Shown: positions 1 through 7,332 of the stretch, one piece after another
How the letters are laid out: every line of letters begins with the position of its first letter
Numbering within the stretch: the stretch's first letter is position 1
Position numbers and translations under genes: made by a program
Origin: JBDTSW01 sp039930945
Lineage (GTDB): Bacteria > Actinomycetota > Thermoleophilia > Solirubrobacterales > 70-9
Direction of reading: 5' to 3'
Assembly (NCBI GenBank): GCA_039930945.1
Contig: JBDTSW010000012.1
Coordinates: forward strand, 1-32,813
DNA length: 32,813 nt
Notes under the pieces: generated by a model
Databases searched by the model: none
The model's input: the letters and a program-made list of their open reading frames with translations, nothing else
Told to the model about the DNA's origin: nothing

Positions 1-40
1 GCAGCGCGCTCAGTGCCAGGATCCACTTGCCGTTCTTCAT
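1..40 (-). CDS. Start of a secreted or membrane protein (partial)
   Basis: The first 13 codons of a gene that runs off the left edge. The ATG is at 38-40 on the minus strand and the peptide begins MKNGKWILALSAL: a short basic N-region followed by a hydrophobic stretch, as in a signal peptide or N-terminal membrane anchor. A good Shine-Dalgarno sequence (GGAGGG) lies 4 nt upstream, which supports the start. Nothing can be said about function. It lies downstream of the acyl-CoA dehydrogenase on the same strand, separated by a strong hairpin, so it is probably a separate transcription unit. Confidence 0.6.
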   Translation of the reverse strand, partial: MKNGKWILALSAL

Positions 41-65
41 TCAACCCTCCGTGGTCCTTGGGATC

Positions 66-85
66 CCGCGGCCAACCGGCCGCGG
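66..85 (-). terminator. Hairpin after the acyl-CoA dehydrogenase gene
   Basis: A perfect 8-bp GC stem (CCGCGGCC / GGCCGCGG) closes a 4-nt AACC loop. It starts 28 nt beyond the stop codon of the acyl-CoA dehydrogenase and lies before the next minus-strand gene. There is no T tract, as is usual for GC-rich actinobacterial terminators. Confidence 0.55.
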
Positions 86-112
86 TGGGCGGCAGCGTAG
101 CCGAGGGCGGAC

Positions 113-1870
113 CTAGTCCTCGAACAGGGCGTAGCCGTACTCGCCGCGCTTGTAGGCGAGCTTGGCGATTGCCGATATGCGCTCGTCGTCGTTGGACTCG
201 ATCTGGCGGAAGGCCGAGTCGACGCGATCGGCCGCCCGTGAGCAGAAGGTGTCGGCGATGAAGCGTTCCTGCCCGGAGGGCTCGACGCCCTGCTGCTCGA
301 AGATGCTGGTCACCCGAGAGAGCACAGCCACCTGGGCGAAGATGTCGGAGGCGGCGGTGTAGAGCCGCTTCTGCTGGAACTGCGCCGTCGCGATCTCGGC
401 GCGGTGGGAGCGCAGCAGCGACTCGCTGACGTCGCGAAGCTGGTGGACCTGCTCGGTGACCGCGTCGGCGTGGCCTGAGAGCTCGGGGTGCGCCTGATTG
501 ATCTTGTCGGGGCGAACCTGGCGCTGGATTCGTGCGCCGACGTAGTCGGCCAGCACCCCGATCGAGCCGATCGGGTCCGAGAGCCCGATCTCGCCCAGCT
601 CCGAGAGCTTCTCGCCCACCGGCTTCATCCCCGAGAGCGCGACGAAGGCCCGCATCACGTCGTTGGCGCCCTCGAAGATCGGGAAGATGCGGATGTCGCG
701 CAGGATCTTCTCGAAGGGTTCGTCCTTCATGTATCCGGCGCCGCCCTTGAGTTGCATCGCACGGTTCGCCGAATACCACAGGAACTCGGTCCCCGAGACC
801 TTGCAGATGGCGGACTCGAGCGAGTAGTCCTCGACCCCTGCGTCGACCAGGCCGCAGGTCAGATAGCACATTGACTCCAGCCCGAACAGGTAGGAGACCA
901 TCCAGCCGATCTTGTCCTGGACGAGCTCGAAGTCGGCGATCGGCCGGCCGAACTGGCGGCGCTCCTTGACGTGCGCGATCGTCCGGTCGAGCAGGCCCTT
1001 GGTGGCGCCCACGGAGCCGGTGCCGAGCCCGATGCGCCCGTTGTTGAGGATCTGCATCGCGATCTTGAAGCCGTCGCCGGGCTCGCCGAGGACGTTCTCA
1101 GCCGGGACCCTGACGTCCTTGAAGTAGAGGCGGCGGAGGTCGTTTCCGCGCAGGCCCATGGTGTCGAAGCGCTCGCCCACCTCGAACCCCTTCATCCCCT
1201 TCTCCAGGAGCAGCGCGATGTGGCGCTCGGAGCCGTCGACCTCGCAGCGGGCGAAGGCCGTGAACACCTCTCCCTTGGAGCCGTTGCCGATGTAGCGCTT
1301 CTCGCCGTTGAGCACCCAGGAGCCGTCGGGCTGCTGCACCGCGCGCGAGCGGATGTTGTAGGCGTCGGACCCGGCCTCGGGCTCGGTCAGGGCGAAGCCG
1401 GCGAGCTTGCGACCGGCCGCCAGGTCGGGGAGGAAGCGCTCCTTCTGGGCGTCGGTGCCGAACATGTGGATGCCCTTGAAGCCGATCGACTGATGGACGC
1501 CCATCACGATCGAGAGGGTGGCGTCGATCTGGGCGAAGGTCTCGAAGACGCGGGCGTAGCCGGTTTGCGAGAGGCCCTGCCCGCCGTAGCGCTCGTCGAC
1601 ATAGAGGCCCGCCAGGCCCGCCTCGCCGAGGTCGCGGACGACGTCGTCGCCGATCCAGCGCTTCTCCTCGATCTTGCGGTGGTCCATGCGCGAGCCGATC
1701 TCGCGCGCGGCCGCGTTCAGCTCTCGTATCCGCGCCTGCTCGGCGGGATCGGGCGCCGGCCAGGGGAAGACCATCTGCTCGTGGATCTCGCCGAGGAAGA
1801 GCGACTTGGCGAACGAGGATGCGCCGCGCTCGGGCGTACCCTCGACCTCTGGCTCGGCTGCGGCCTCCAC
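113..1870 (-). CDS. Acyl-CoA dehydrogenase, long-chain (VLCAD/ACAD9-like)
   Basis: FAD-dependent acyl-CoA dehydrogenase (585 aa) catalysing the first, alpha-beta dehydrogenation step of fatty-acid beta-oxidation. Visible signatures are the substrate/FAD region FALTEPEAGSDA, GGAGYMKDEPFEKILRD, and the IFEGANDVMR motif, whose Glu is the usual catalytic base. A helical C-terminal extension of about 170 residues makes it longer than short-chain ACADs (about 380 aa) and like the VLCAD/ACAD9 group, as does the N-terminal LFLGEIHEQMVFPWP segment. The frame is open to 1942, but GTG at 1870 is preferred because a TACGCT hexamer ends exactly 6 nt before it, consistent with a leaderless transcript. It is divergent from the CapA-like gene with about 41 bp between them. 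Chain-length preference is inferred from family resemblance only. Confidence 0.9.
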   Translation of the reverse strand: MEAAAEPEVEGTPERGASSFAKSLFLGEIHEQMVFPWPAPDPAEQARIRELNAAAREIGSRMDHRKIEEKRWIGDDVVRDLGEAGLAGLYVDERYGGQGLSQTGYARVFETFAQIDATLSIVMGVHQSIGFKGIHMFGTDAQKERFLPDLAAGRKLAGFALTEPEAGSDAYNIRSRAVQQPDGSWVLNGEKRYIGNGSKGEVFTAFARCEVDGSERHIALLLEKGMKGFEVGERFDTMGLRGNDLRRLYFKDVRVPAENVLGEPGDGFKIAMQILNNGRIGLGTGSVGATKGLLDRTIAHVKERRQFGRPIADFELVQDKIGWMVSYLFGLESMCYLTCGLVDAGVEDYSLESAICKVSGTEFLWYSANRAMQLKGGAGYMKDEPFEKILRDIRIFPIFEGANDVMRAFVALSGMKPVGEKLSELGEIGLSDPIGSIGVLADYVGARIQRQVRPDKINQAHPELSGHADAVTEQVHQLRDVSESLLRSHRAEIATAQFQQKRLYTAASDIFAQVAVLSRVTSIFEQQGVEPSGQERFIADTFCSRAADRVDSAFRQIESNDDERISAIAKLAYKRGEYGYALFED

Positions 1871-1876
1871 GGGCCC

Positions 1877-1882
1877 AGCGTA
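1877..1882 (-). promoter_or_regulatory. -10 element for the acyl-CoA dehydrogenase gene
   Basis: TACGCT on the minus strand, separated by 6 nt from the GTG at 1870. A transcript starting about 7 nt past the hexamer would begin at the start codon. No convincing -35 is visible. Confidence 0.45.
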
Positions 1883-1911
1883 CCCGAGCCCCGTCAGCGA
1901 AAAGCCCGATC

Positions 1912-3123
1912 GTGCACGCCGGTCCAGCCACCCCACATCCACGCCGCCGCCGCCCGTCGCCCGCCGTCTACCGGCGCCGCCGGGCCGCGACCCTGCTGGC
2001 CCTCGGCGCGACCGTGCTGGCGGTGGTCCTCTTCGCCCGCACCTGCGGAGGCGGGGACCAGCCGGCGCTCAGCGGCGAGCAGGCGCGCCGGGTCCAGCTC
2101 GACGAGAGCCCGATCGACTTGACCCTGTCGTTCAGCGGTGATCTGCTGATCCACTCCCCGGTGTGGGGCGCCGCCCTGGCCCAGGGCGGGGGCAGCGAAT
2201 ACGACTTCGCGCCGCTGCTGGCCGAGCTGCGCCCCTACGTCGAGGACGCCGACCTGGCCTTCTGTCACATCGAGACCCCGATGACCTCGGCGACTCCGAC
2301 CGGCTACCCGCTGTTCAACACCCCGCCCGAGCTCGCCGAGGCGGTCGCCGCAAGCGGATGGGACGTTTGCGACACCGCCTCCAACCACACCCTCGACCAG
2401 GGGTCCGAAGGGGTCGCCTCGACCCTGAAGGCGCTCGACAGGGCGGGCGTCGCCCACACGGGCTCGGCCACCTCCGAGCGCCGCCGGCGCAAGCCGCTGA
2501 TTGTCGAGGCCGGCGGCGCCAGGATCGCCTACCTCGCCTACACCACGGACACGAACGGGATCCCGCTTCCGCACCCATACACGGTCAACATCGCCGACCC
2601 CGAGCGGATCGCCGCCGACGCGCGTCGCGCCCGCGAGGCCGGCGCCGATGCGGTGATCGTCAACCTCCAATGGGCGTCGGAGCTGGTGCCCGAGTACGTG
2701 ACCAAGCCCAGCACCGGGCAGCAGAAGCTGGTGGCACGACTGGCCGCGATCCCCGAGATCACCGCGATCGTCGGCCAGGGCCCGCACGTGGTCCAGCCGA
2801 TCCGCGAGGTCGGCGGCAAGACCGTCGTCTTCAGCGAGGGCAACCTGATCTCCAACCAGGGAGCCGACGCCGGCCTCGCCGAGGCCAGCCAGGACGGCTA
2901 CATCGCTCTGCTCGACCTCCGCATCGACGGCGAGGGCGCCCGGGTGGCCCGCGCGCGCTACGTTCCCACCTGGGTCGACCACGTCGACTACCGGGTGCTC
3001 CCGATTGGCCCGGCGATCGAGACCGGCGAGGCCGACGCCGCGACGCTCGAGGCTTCCTACGACCGCACGGTGGGGGTCGTCGGGCGCAAGCCGGCGACGC
3101 CCGTGCCCGAGAGCCTGCCCTAG
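1912..3123 (+). CDS. CapA/PgsA-family metallophosphatase-fold protein
   Basis: A 403-aa CapA-family protein (poly-gamma-glutamate capsule synthesis protein fold, related to calcineurin-like phosphoesterases). An N-terminal basic stretch is followed by one membrane segment (TLLALGATVLAVVLFA), so the catalytic domain is probably outside the membrane. Conserved pieces are the metal-site strand FSGDLLIH, a HIETPMT segment, SNHTLDQG, and VGQGPHVVQP. GTG at 1912 is taken as start because upstream codons overlap the divergent promoter; a later start is possible. Family members occur in poly-gamma-glutamate capsule loci, but no capB/capC homologue is nearby, so a capsule role is not supported by context. 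Its TAG stop shares the palindrome CTAG with the TAG stop of the convergent gene. Confidence 0.85.
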   Translation: MHAGPATPHPRRRRPSPAVYRRRRAATLLALGATVLAVVLFARTCGGGDQPALSGEQARRVQLDESPIDLTLSFSGDLLIHSPVWGAALAQGGGSEYDFAPLLAELRPYVEDADLAFCHIETPMTSATPTGYPLFNTPPELAEAVAASGWDVCDTASNHTLDQGSEGVASTLKALDRAGVAHTGSATSERRRRKPLIVEAGGARIAYLAYTTDTNGIPLPHPYTVNIADPERIAADARRAREAGADAVIVNLQWASELVPEYVTKPSTGQQKLVARLAAIPEITAIVGQGPHVVQPIREVGGKTVVFSEGNLISNQGADAGLAEASQDGYIALLDLRIDGEGARVARARYVPTWVDHVDYRVLPIGPAIETGEADAATLEASYDRTVGVVGRKPATPVPESLP

Positions 3124-4361
3124 ACCTGGCTGAGCCCGAGCTCGGCCTCGGCCCGGTCGGCGATCAGCCTCGCGAGCGGCAGCGATGAGGTCGCGGCGGG
3201 GGAGGGCGCGTTGCGGACGTGCAGCGCCCGGCCGGCGCGCGAGACGACGAAGTCGTCGACCAGCGAGCCGTCGCGTCCGACCGCCTGGGCACGGACGCCC
3301 GCCGGGCCGTCGACGAAGTCGCCGGGGGCGATCTCGGCGACGAAGCGGCGCATCGTCGTGACCAGCGCCCGGCGGCTGGCCGCGTGGCGGATCTCGGTCA
3401 GGCCGGCGCGCCAGTGGCGGGCCGCGAGGCGCCAGGTCCCGGGCCAGCCCAGCGTCCGGGCGAGGTCGTGGCCGTTGAGCCGCCGCAGGCGATAGGCGTC
3501 GACGGCGCCCACCATCAGCGCCGTCGGCCCGAGCAGCACCTGGCCGTCGATGCCCCTGGTGAGGTGCGCCCCGAGGAACGGCAGGTCAGGATCGGGCACC
3601 GGGTAGATGCTCGCCCGGACGAGCCGATCGCGCTCGGGGCGCAGGCGCAGGTAGGCGCCGCGGAAGGGGACGATTCGCGGGTCGGGCGGCGCCCCGGCGG
3701 CGACTGCGAGGCGGTCCGACCAAGCGCCCGCGCAGGTGATCACGGCACGGGCGCGGGTGGCGCCGCGCTCGTGAGAGACCGTCGCCCGCCCGCCGGCGCC
3801 GGCGATCGCGAGGACCCCACAGCCGGTGGTCAAGCTGCCCCCGGCGTCGGCGAGATCTTCGGCGAAGGCTGCCGCGACCTCGGTGAAGTCGACCACCCCG
3901 GTCTCCGGGGAGTGAAGCGCCGCGACCCCGCGGGCGTGGGGCTCGATCTCGGCGATCTCGGCGGCGCCGAGCCTGCGCAGCCCCGGGACGGCGTTCTCGC
4001 GCCCGCGCCGCTGGAGGTCGTCCAGACGAGGGATCTCGGCCGCCGAGGTGGCGACGATCAGCTTGCCCGAGCGCTCGGTGCGGATGCCGCGCCGATCGCA
4101 GTAGTCATAGAGTTCGGCGGCGCCCTCGACGCACAGCCGTGCCTTCAGCGAGCCCGGCGCGTAGTAGATGCCGGCGTGGATGACCCCGCTCGAGCTGCCC
4201 GTCTGATGGCGGGCGATCCGCGGCTCGCGCTCGAGCACGGCCACCCGCAGCCCACGGTGGCGACTCGCCAGCTCGCGGGCGACGGCGAGGCCGACGATGC
4301 CCGCACCGACGACGACGACGTCGCATTTGGCGGGCGGGTCGGCGCTGGCGGAGGTGGCCAT
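3120..4361 (-). CDS. lhgO: L-2-hydroxyglutarate oxidase-like FAD enzyme
   Basis: A 413-aa FAD-dependent oxidoreductase of the DAO family, most like LhgO, which oxidises L-2-hydroxyglutarate to 2-oxoglutarate. The N-terminal Rossmann motif is clear (VVVGAGIVGLAVAREL), followed by LERE and the family-typical HQTGSSSGVIHAGIYY and SLKARLCVEGA segments. PFRGAYLRL, FLGAHLTRGIDG and GPTAL follow in the substrate domain, and GVRAQAVGRDGSLVDDF near the C-terminus. Length fits the family (about 400). ATG at 4361 is chosen because a TAGGCT box lies 10 nt upstream; the open frame extends far further only as antisense to the ligase gene. It is convergent with the CapA-like gene, stop codons overlapping in CTAG, and divergent from ligC. 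Confidence 0.85.
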   Translation of the reverse strand: MATSASADPPAKCDVVVVGAGIVGLAVARELASRHRGLRVAVLEREPRIARHQTGSSSGVIHAGIYYAPGSLKARLCVEGAAELYDYCDRRGIRTERSGKLIVATSAAEIPRLDDLQRRGRENAVPGLRRLGAAEIAEIEPHARGVAALHSPETGVVDFTEVAAAFAEDLADAGGSLTTGCGVLAIAGAGGRATVSHERGATRARAVITCAGAWSDRLAVAAGAPPDPRIVPFRGAYLRLRPERDRLVRASIYPVPDPDLPFLGAHLTRGIDGQVLLGPTALMVGAVDAYRLRRLNGHDLARTLGWPGTWRLAARHWRAGLTEIRHAASRRALVTTMRRFVAEIAPGDFVDGPAGVRAQAVGRDGSLVDDFVVSRAGRALHVRNAPSPAATSSLPLARLIADRAEAELGLSQV

Positions 4362-4371
4362 GGAGCGCCCA

Positions 4372-4377
4372 AGCCTA
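4372..4377 (-). promoter_or_regulatory. -10 element (TAGGCT) for lhgO
   Basis: TAGGCT on the minus strand, 10 nt before the ATG at 4361. The same hexamer recurs before at least five other genes in this window. Confidence 0.5.
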
Positions 4378-4391
4378 GGCGAGCGTGCAGC

Positions 4392-4397
4392 TACGAT
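4392..4397 (+). promoter_or_regulatory. -10 element for ligC
   Basis: TACGAT, separated by 6 nt from the GTG at 4404. This is the leaderless geometry and helps fix the start codon. Confidence 0.5.
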
Positions 4398-4403
4398 CGC
4401 GGC

Positions 4404-5363
4404 GTGGCGCTGCCGCTGAAGCCCCCCGTCAAGCCTCAGCTCGCGCTCTCGCGCAAGAGCCTGCCCGAGGGTGAGGCATGGGCGTACGAGCCGAAGTACG
4501 ACGGCTTCCGGGCGCTGGCCTTCGTCGACGGCGACGAGGTCTTCCTGCAGTCGCGCAACGGCAAGCCGCTGGCCCGTTACTTCCCGGAGCTGCGCTTTCC
4601 GGCGGGCTCGTACGTGATCGACGGGGAGCTGGTAATCCTCGGCGACGACGGGACCGAGCACTTCGATGCCCTGCAGAACCGGATCCACCCGGCGGAGTCG
4701 CGGATCAACCGCCTGGCCGCGGAGACGCCGGCGGTCCTCCGCGCCTTCGACCTGCTCGCCGCCGGCGGCGAGAAGCTGCTCGAGCGACCCTTTCGCGAGC
4801 GCCGCCGCGAACTCGAGAGGCTGCTCGCCCGTGCCGTCGGCACCGGCTCGGTCGAGCTGACCCCGCTCGACCCGGACCCGGGCGGGGCGGCGCAGGAGTG
4901 GCTGCGGTCCGGCGAGGGCGTGATCGCCAAGCTGCTCGACGCTCGCTACCTGCCGGGAGAGCGCAAGGGGATGGTCAAGGTCAAGCGCCTGCGCACGGCC
5001 GACTGCGTCGTCGTCGGCTGGCGGCCGGGCAAGGAGGAGGGGACCGTGGGCTCGCTGATCCTCGGCCTCTACGACGACGGCGAGCTGCGCGTGGTCGGCC
5101 ACAGCTCCGGGCTGAAGGCGAAGCAGAAGCGCGAGCTGGTCGAGACCCTGGCGCCCTACGCGAGCGGCGATCGGGGGTCGGCCGATCCCAGCCGCTGGGC
5201 GGCCGACCGCGATCTGGAATGGGTCGCCCTGCGCCCCGAGCTGGTGATCGAGGTCTCCTTCGACCACGTCAGCTCCGGCCGCATCCGCCACGGGGCCAAG
5301 ATCATCCGCTGGCGCGACGACAAGGACCCGGCCGACTGCGCCTTCGACCAGCTCGAGCAGTAG
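4404..5363 (+). CDS. ligC: ATP-dependent DNA ligase C
   Basis: A 319-aa ATP-dependent DNA ligase sealing nicks in duplex DNA. The adenylation motif EPKYDGFR places the catalytic lysine at about residue 31. Downstream are VIDGELVIL (motif III region), GEGVIAK (motif IV region), MVKVKRLRTADCVVVG (motif V and linker), and a C-terminal OB-fold. Length and start (PLKPPVKPQLA) match mycobacterial LigC, a stand-alone ligase unlike the multi-domain LigD. In mycobacteria LigC is encoded convergently with Prim-PolC and the pair is linked to gap-filling excision repair; the same arrangement is present here, with stops 12 bp apart. No Ku gene is visible in the window. GTG at 4404 is set by the family N-terminus and the adjacent -10 box. 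Confidence 0.9.
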   Translation: MALPLKPPVKPQLALSRKSLPEGEAWAYEPKYDGFRALAFVDGDEVFLQSRNGKPLARYFPELRFPAGSYVIDGELVILGDDGTEHFDALQNRIHPAESRINRLAAETPAVLRAFDLLAAGGEKLLERPFRERRRELERLLARAVGTGSVELTPLDPDPGGAAQEWLRSGEGVIAKLLDARYLPGERKGMVKVKRLRTADCVVVGWRPGKEEGTVGSLILGLYDDGELRVVGHSSGLKAKQKRELVETLAPYASGDRGSADPSRWAADRDLEWVALRPELVIEVSFDHVSSGRIRHGAKIIRWRDDKDPADCAFDQLEQ

Positions 5364-5375
5364 TCGCCCCGGCCC

Positions 5376-6380
5376 TCAGCCCTTCTTCCTCGCCTTGCTT
5401 GGCTGGACCCGCGCCGGCTCGCCCTTCTGCTTGCGGAAGTGGGGTGGCCAGGGGGCGTCGCCGAGGCCCTCGGCCTCGTCGCGGACCGCGAGGTCGAGCA
5501 GGGGCTGTAAGGAGCCGACGTTGTCGTCGATTGCGGCCGAGGGGTCGCCGACGGCCTCGAGGCGGGCGGGCACCGTGTCGAGCCGCAGGTCGGCCGCCTC
5601 GACGTCGGGGACCTCGTCCCAGGTGATCGGGCAGGACACCCGCGCGTCGGGGACGGGGCGGACCGAGTAGGCCGAGGCGACGGTGCGGTCGCGGGCGTTC
5701 TGGTTGTAGTCGACGAAGACGCCGTGGCGCTCCTCCTTCCACCACTTCGAGGTCGCCAGCTTGGTGCGGCGCTCGACCTCGCGGGCAAGGGCGAGGGCGG
5801 CGCGCCGGACCTCGGTGAAGTCCCAGTTGGGCTCGACCCGGACGTTGATGTGGATCCCGCGTGAGCCCGAGGTCTTGGGGAAGCCGACCAGATCGTGGTC
5901 GTTCAGCACCTCGCGTACGCAGAGGGCAACCTGGCGGGTGTCGTCCCAGCAGGCCTCGGGGGTCGGGTCGAGGTCGACCCGCAGCTCGTCGGGATGGTCG
6001 AGGTCGGACCGGCGGGCGGGCCAGGGGTTGAAGTCGATCACTCCGAGGTTCACAGCCCACACCAGGTGAGCCTCGTCGTTGGCGCAGAGCTCGGTCGCGC
6101 TGCGGCCGCTGGGGAAGTGGACCGTCGCCGTCTGCAGCCACTCCGGGGCCCCATTCGGCACCCGCTTCTGGAAGAAGAACTCGCCGGCGGCGCCTTCGAC
6201 GAAGCGCTTCAGCGTCGTCGGCCGGTCGCGGAGATGACGCAGCGCCGCCTCGCCGACCGCGACGTAGTAGTTGGCCAGGTCGAGCTTGGTGTGCCCCGCC
6301 TCACCGAAGACCACCCGGCTGGGGCTCGAGAGGCGGACGGTCCTGCCGGCCGCCTCGATCTCGGTAGCTTCCTTCGCCAT
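5376..6380 (-). CDS. Primase-polymerase of the LigD-Pol/Prim-PolC family
   Basis: A 334-aa archaeo-eukaryotic primase-superfamily polymerase of the LigD polymerase-domain type. Visible hallmarks are the N-terminal SPSRVVFGEAGHTKLDLANYY, the KRFVEG and FFFQKRVP segments, the metal-binding DLDP (RVDLDPTP), KTSGSRGIHI, and DYNQNARDRT followed by AYSVRPVPDARVSCPITWDEV. It has no ligase or nuclease domain, so it is stand-alone like mycobacterial Prim-PolC. The partner ligase (ligC) is convergent and 12 bp away. By analogy it would fill short gaps, possibly with ribonucleotides, for LigC to seal. ATG at 6380 is preferred; a GTG at 6392 in frame would overlap the leader of the divergent gene. The tail is Lys/Arg-rich (KARKKG). 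Confidence 0.9.
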   Translation of the reverse strand: MAKEATEIEAAGRTVRLSSPSRVVFGEAGHTKLDLANYYVAVGEAALRHLRDRPTTLKRFVEGAAGEFFFQKRVPNGAPEWLQTATVHFPSGRSATELCANDEAHLVWAVNLGVIDFNPWPARRSDLDHPDELRVDLDPTPEACWDDTRQVALCVREVLNDHDLVGFPKTSGSRGIHINVRVEPNWDFTEVRRAALALAREVERRTKLATSKWWKEERHGVFVDYNQNARDRTVASAYSVRPVPDARVSCPITWDEVPDVEAADLRLDTVPARLEAVGDPSAAIDDNVGSLQPLLDLAVRDEAEGLGDAPWPPHFRKQKGEPARVQPSKARKKG

Positions 6381-6387
6381 AGAGGAG
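6381..6387 (+). promoter_or_regulatory. Shine-Dalgarno site of the enoyl-CoA hydratase gene
   Basis: AGAGGAG ends 9 nt before the ATG at 6397. It is one of the few clear Shine-Dalgarno sequences at a first gene here and decides the start against upstream in-frame codons. Confidence 0.5.
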
Positions 6388-6396
6388 CTCACGACT

Positions 6397-7332
6397 ATGA
6401 CCTACGAGCGTGACGGGCGGATCGCCCGGATCACGCTCGACCGCCCCGAGCGGGGCAACGGGATCACCCTGGAGATGCCGCGGGAGCTGTCGGCGTGCGT
6501 CGAGCGGGCCAACCTCGACCCCGAGGTCCACGTGATCGCGCTGGCCGGCAATGGCTCCGGGTTCTGCGGCGGCTATGACCTCGTAGCAAGCGCTGAAAAA
6601 CTCGCAGAGCATGGTGCGAGCGCGGACCCGGCCACCCCCGGACGCGAAGCGGAGGAGGTGGCCGGCATTGGTTCCGAAGCACCCCAGGGAGCTCCCACCG
6701 ACCCGATCGTCCAGGCCCGCAACCACGATCCCTCGGGCACCTGGGATCCCGTGGTCGACTTCCAGATGATGTGGCGCAACGTGCGCGGCTTCATGAGCCT
6801 GTTCTGGTCGGAGAAGCCTGCCGTCTGCAAGGTGCACGGCTTCTGCGTCGGCGGGGGAACGGACATGGCGCTGTGCGCGGACCTGCTGGTGGTCGCCGAC
6901 GACGCCAAGATCGGCTACCCGCCGGCACGGGTCTGGGGGGTGCCGACGACCGCGATGTGGGCCCACCGCCTGGGCCCGGCCCGGGCCAAGCGGCTGCTGC
7001 TCACCGGCGACTCGCTCACCGGCGCCCAGGCCCTGGAATGGGGACTCGCCACCGAGGCGGCGCCCGCCGATCAGCTCGGCGCCGTCTTCGAGTCGCTGCT
7101 CGAGCGGGTCGCGCGTCTGCCGGTCAACCAGCTGGTCATGCACAAGCTGCAGGTCAACCAGGCCGTGCTTAGCCAGGGCCTCGAGCAGGCACAGCTGATC
7201 AGCACGCTGATGGACGGCATCGCCCGCCACACCCCGGAGGGGTTCGCCTTCCAGCAGCGGGCCGCAGAGGCCGGCTTCAAGCAGGCGGTGCGCGAGCGCG
7301 ACGAGCCCTTCGGCGACTTCGGCCTCGAATGA
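6397..7332 (+). CDS. Enoyl-CoA hydratase/isomerase family protein with an internal repeat insertion
   Basis: A 311-aa crotonase-fold protein. The start (MTYERDGRIARITLDRPERGN) fits the family. The first oxyanion-hole region is GNGSGFCGGYDL and the second is KVHGFCVGGGTDMALCADLLV; DAKIGYPPARVWGVP and PVNQLVMHKLQVNQ are also typical. Most likely substrate class is an enoyl-CoA; the exact substrate is not readable. Between GGYDLVASAE and WDPVVDFQMM there is an unusually long, Ala/Glu/Gly-rich loop (about residues 68-95) containing a copy of a dispersed stem-loop repeat (6628-6665) read in frame. The insertion falls where the family is already variable, so the enzyme may remain active. Its stop overlaps the ATP-grasp gene start by 4 nt (ATGA), so the two are probably translationally coupled. 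Confidence 0.88.
   Translation: MTYERDGRIARITLDRPERGNGITLEMPRELSACVERANLDPEVHVIALAGNGSGFCGGYDLVASAEKLAEHGASADPATPGREAEEVAGIGSEAPQGAPTDPIVQARNHDPSGTWDPVVDFQMMWRNVRGFMSLFWSEKPAVCKVHGFCVGGGTDMALCADLLVVADDAKIGYPPARVWGVPTTAMWAHRLGPARAKRLLLTGDSLTGAQALEWGLATEAAPADQLGAVFESLLERVARLPVNQLVMHKLQVNQAVLSQGLEQAQLISTLMDGIARHTPEGFAFQQRAAEAGFKQAVRERDEPFGDFGLE
6628..6665 (-). repeat. Dispersed stem-loop repeat, copy 1 (inside enoyl-CoA hydratase)
   Basis: A perfect 9-bp inverted repeat (CCGGCCACC 6628-6636, GGTGGCCGG 6657-6665) encloses a 20-nt loop (6637-6656). Read on the minus strand the segment contains CCTCCTCCGCTTCGCGTCC (6640-6658), which recurs exactly at 18151-18169 and 27779-27797 on the plus strand. 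Stem sequences differ between copies while pairing is kept. It is translated as part of the enzyme. Confidence 0.8.

Noticed and set aside
3219..4403. The N-terminal extension of the ligase frame
   Set aside because: It is antisense to lhgO; family N-terminus and the -10 box place the ligase start at 4404.
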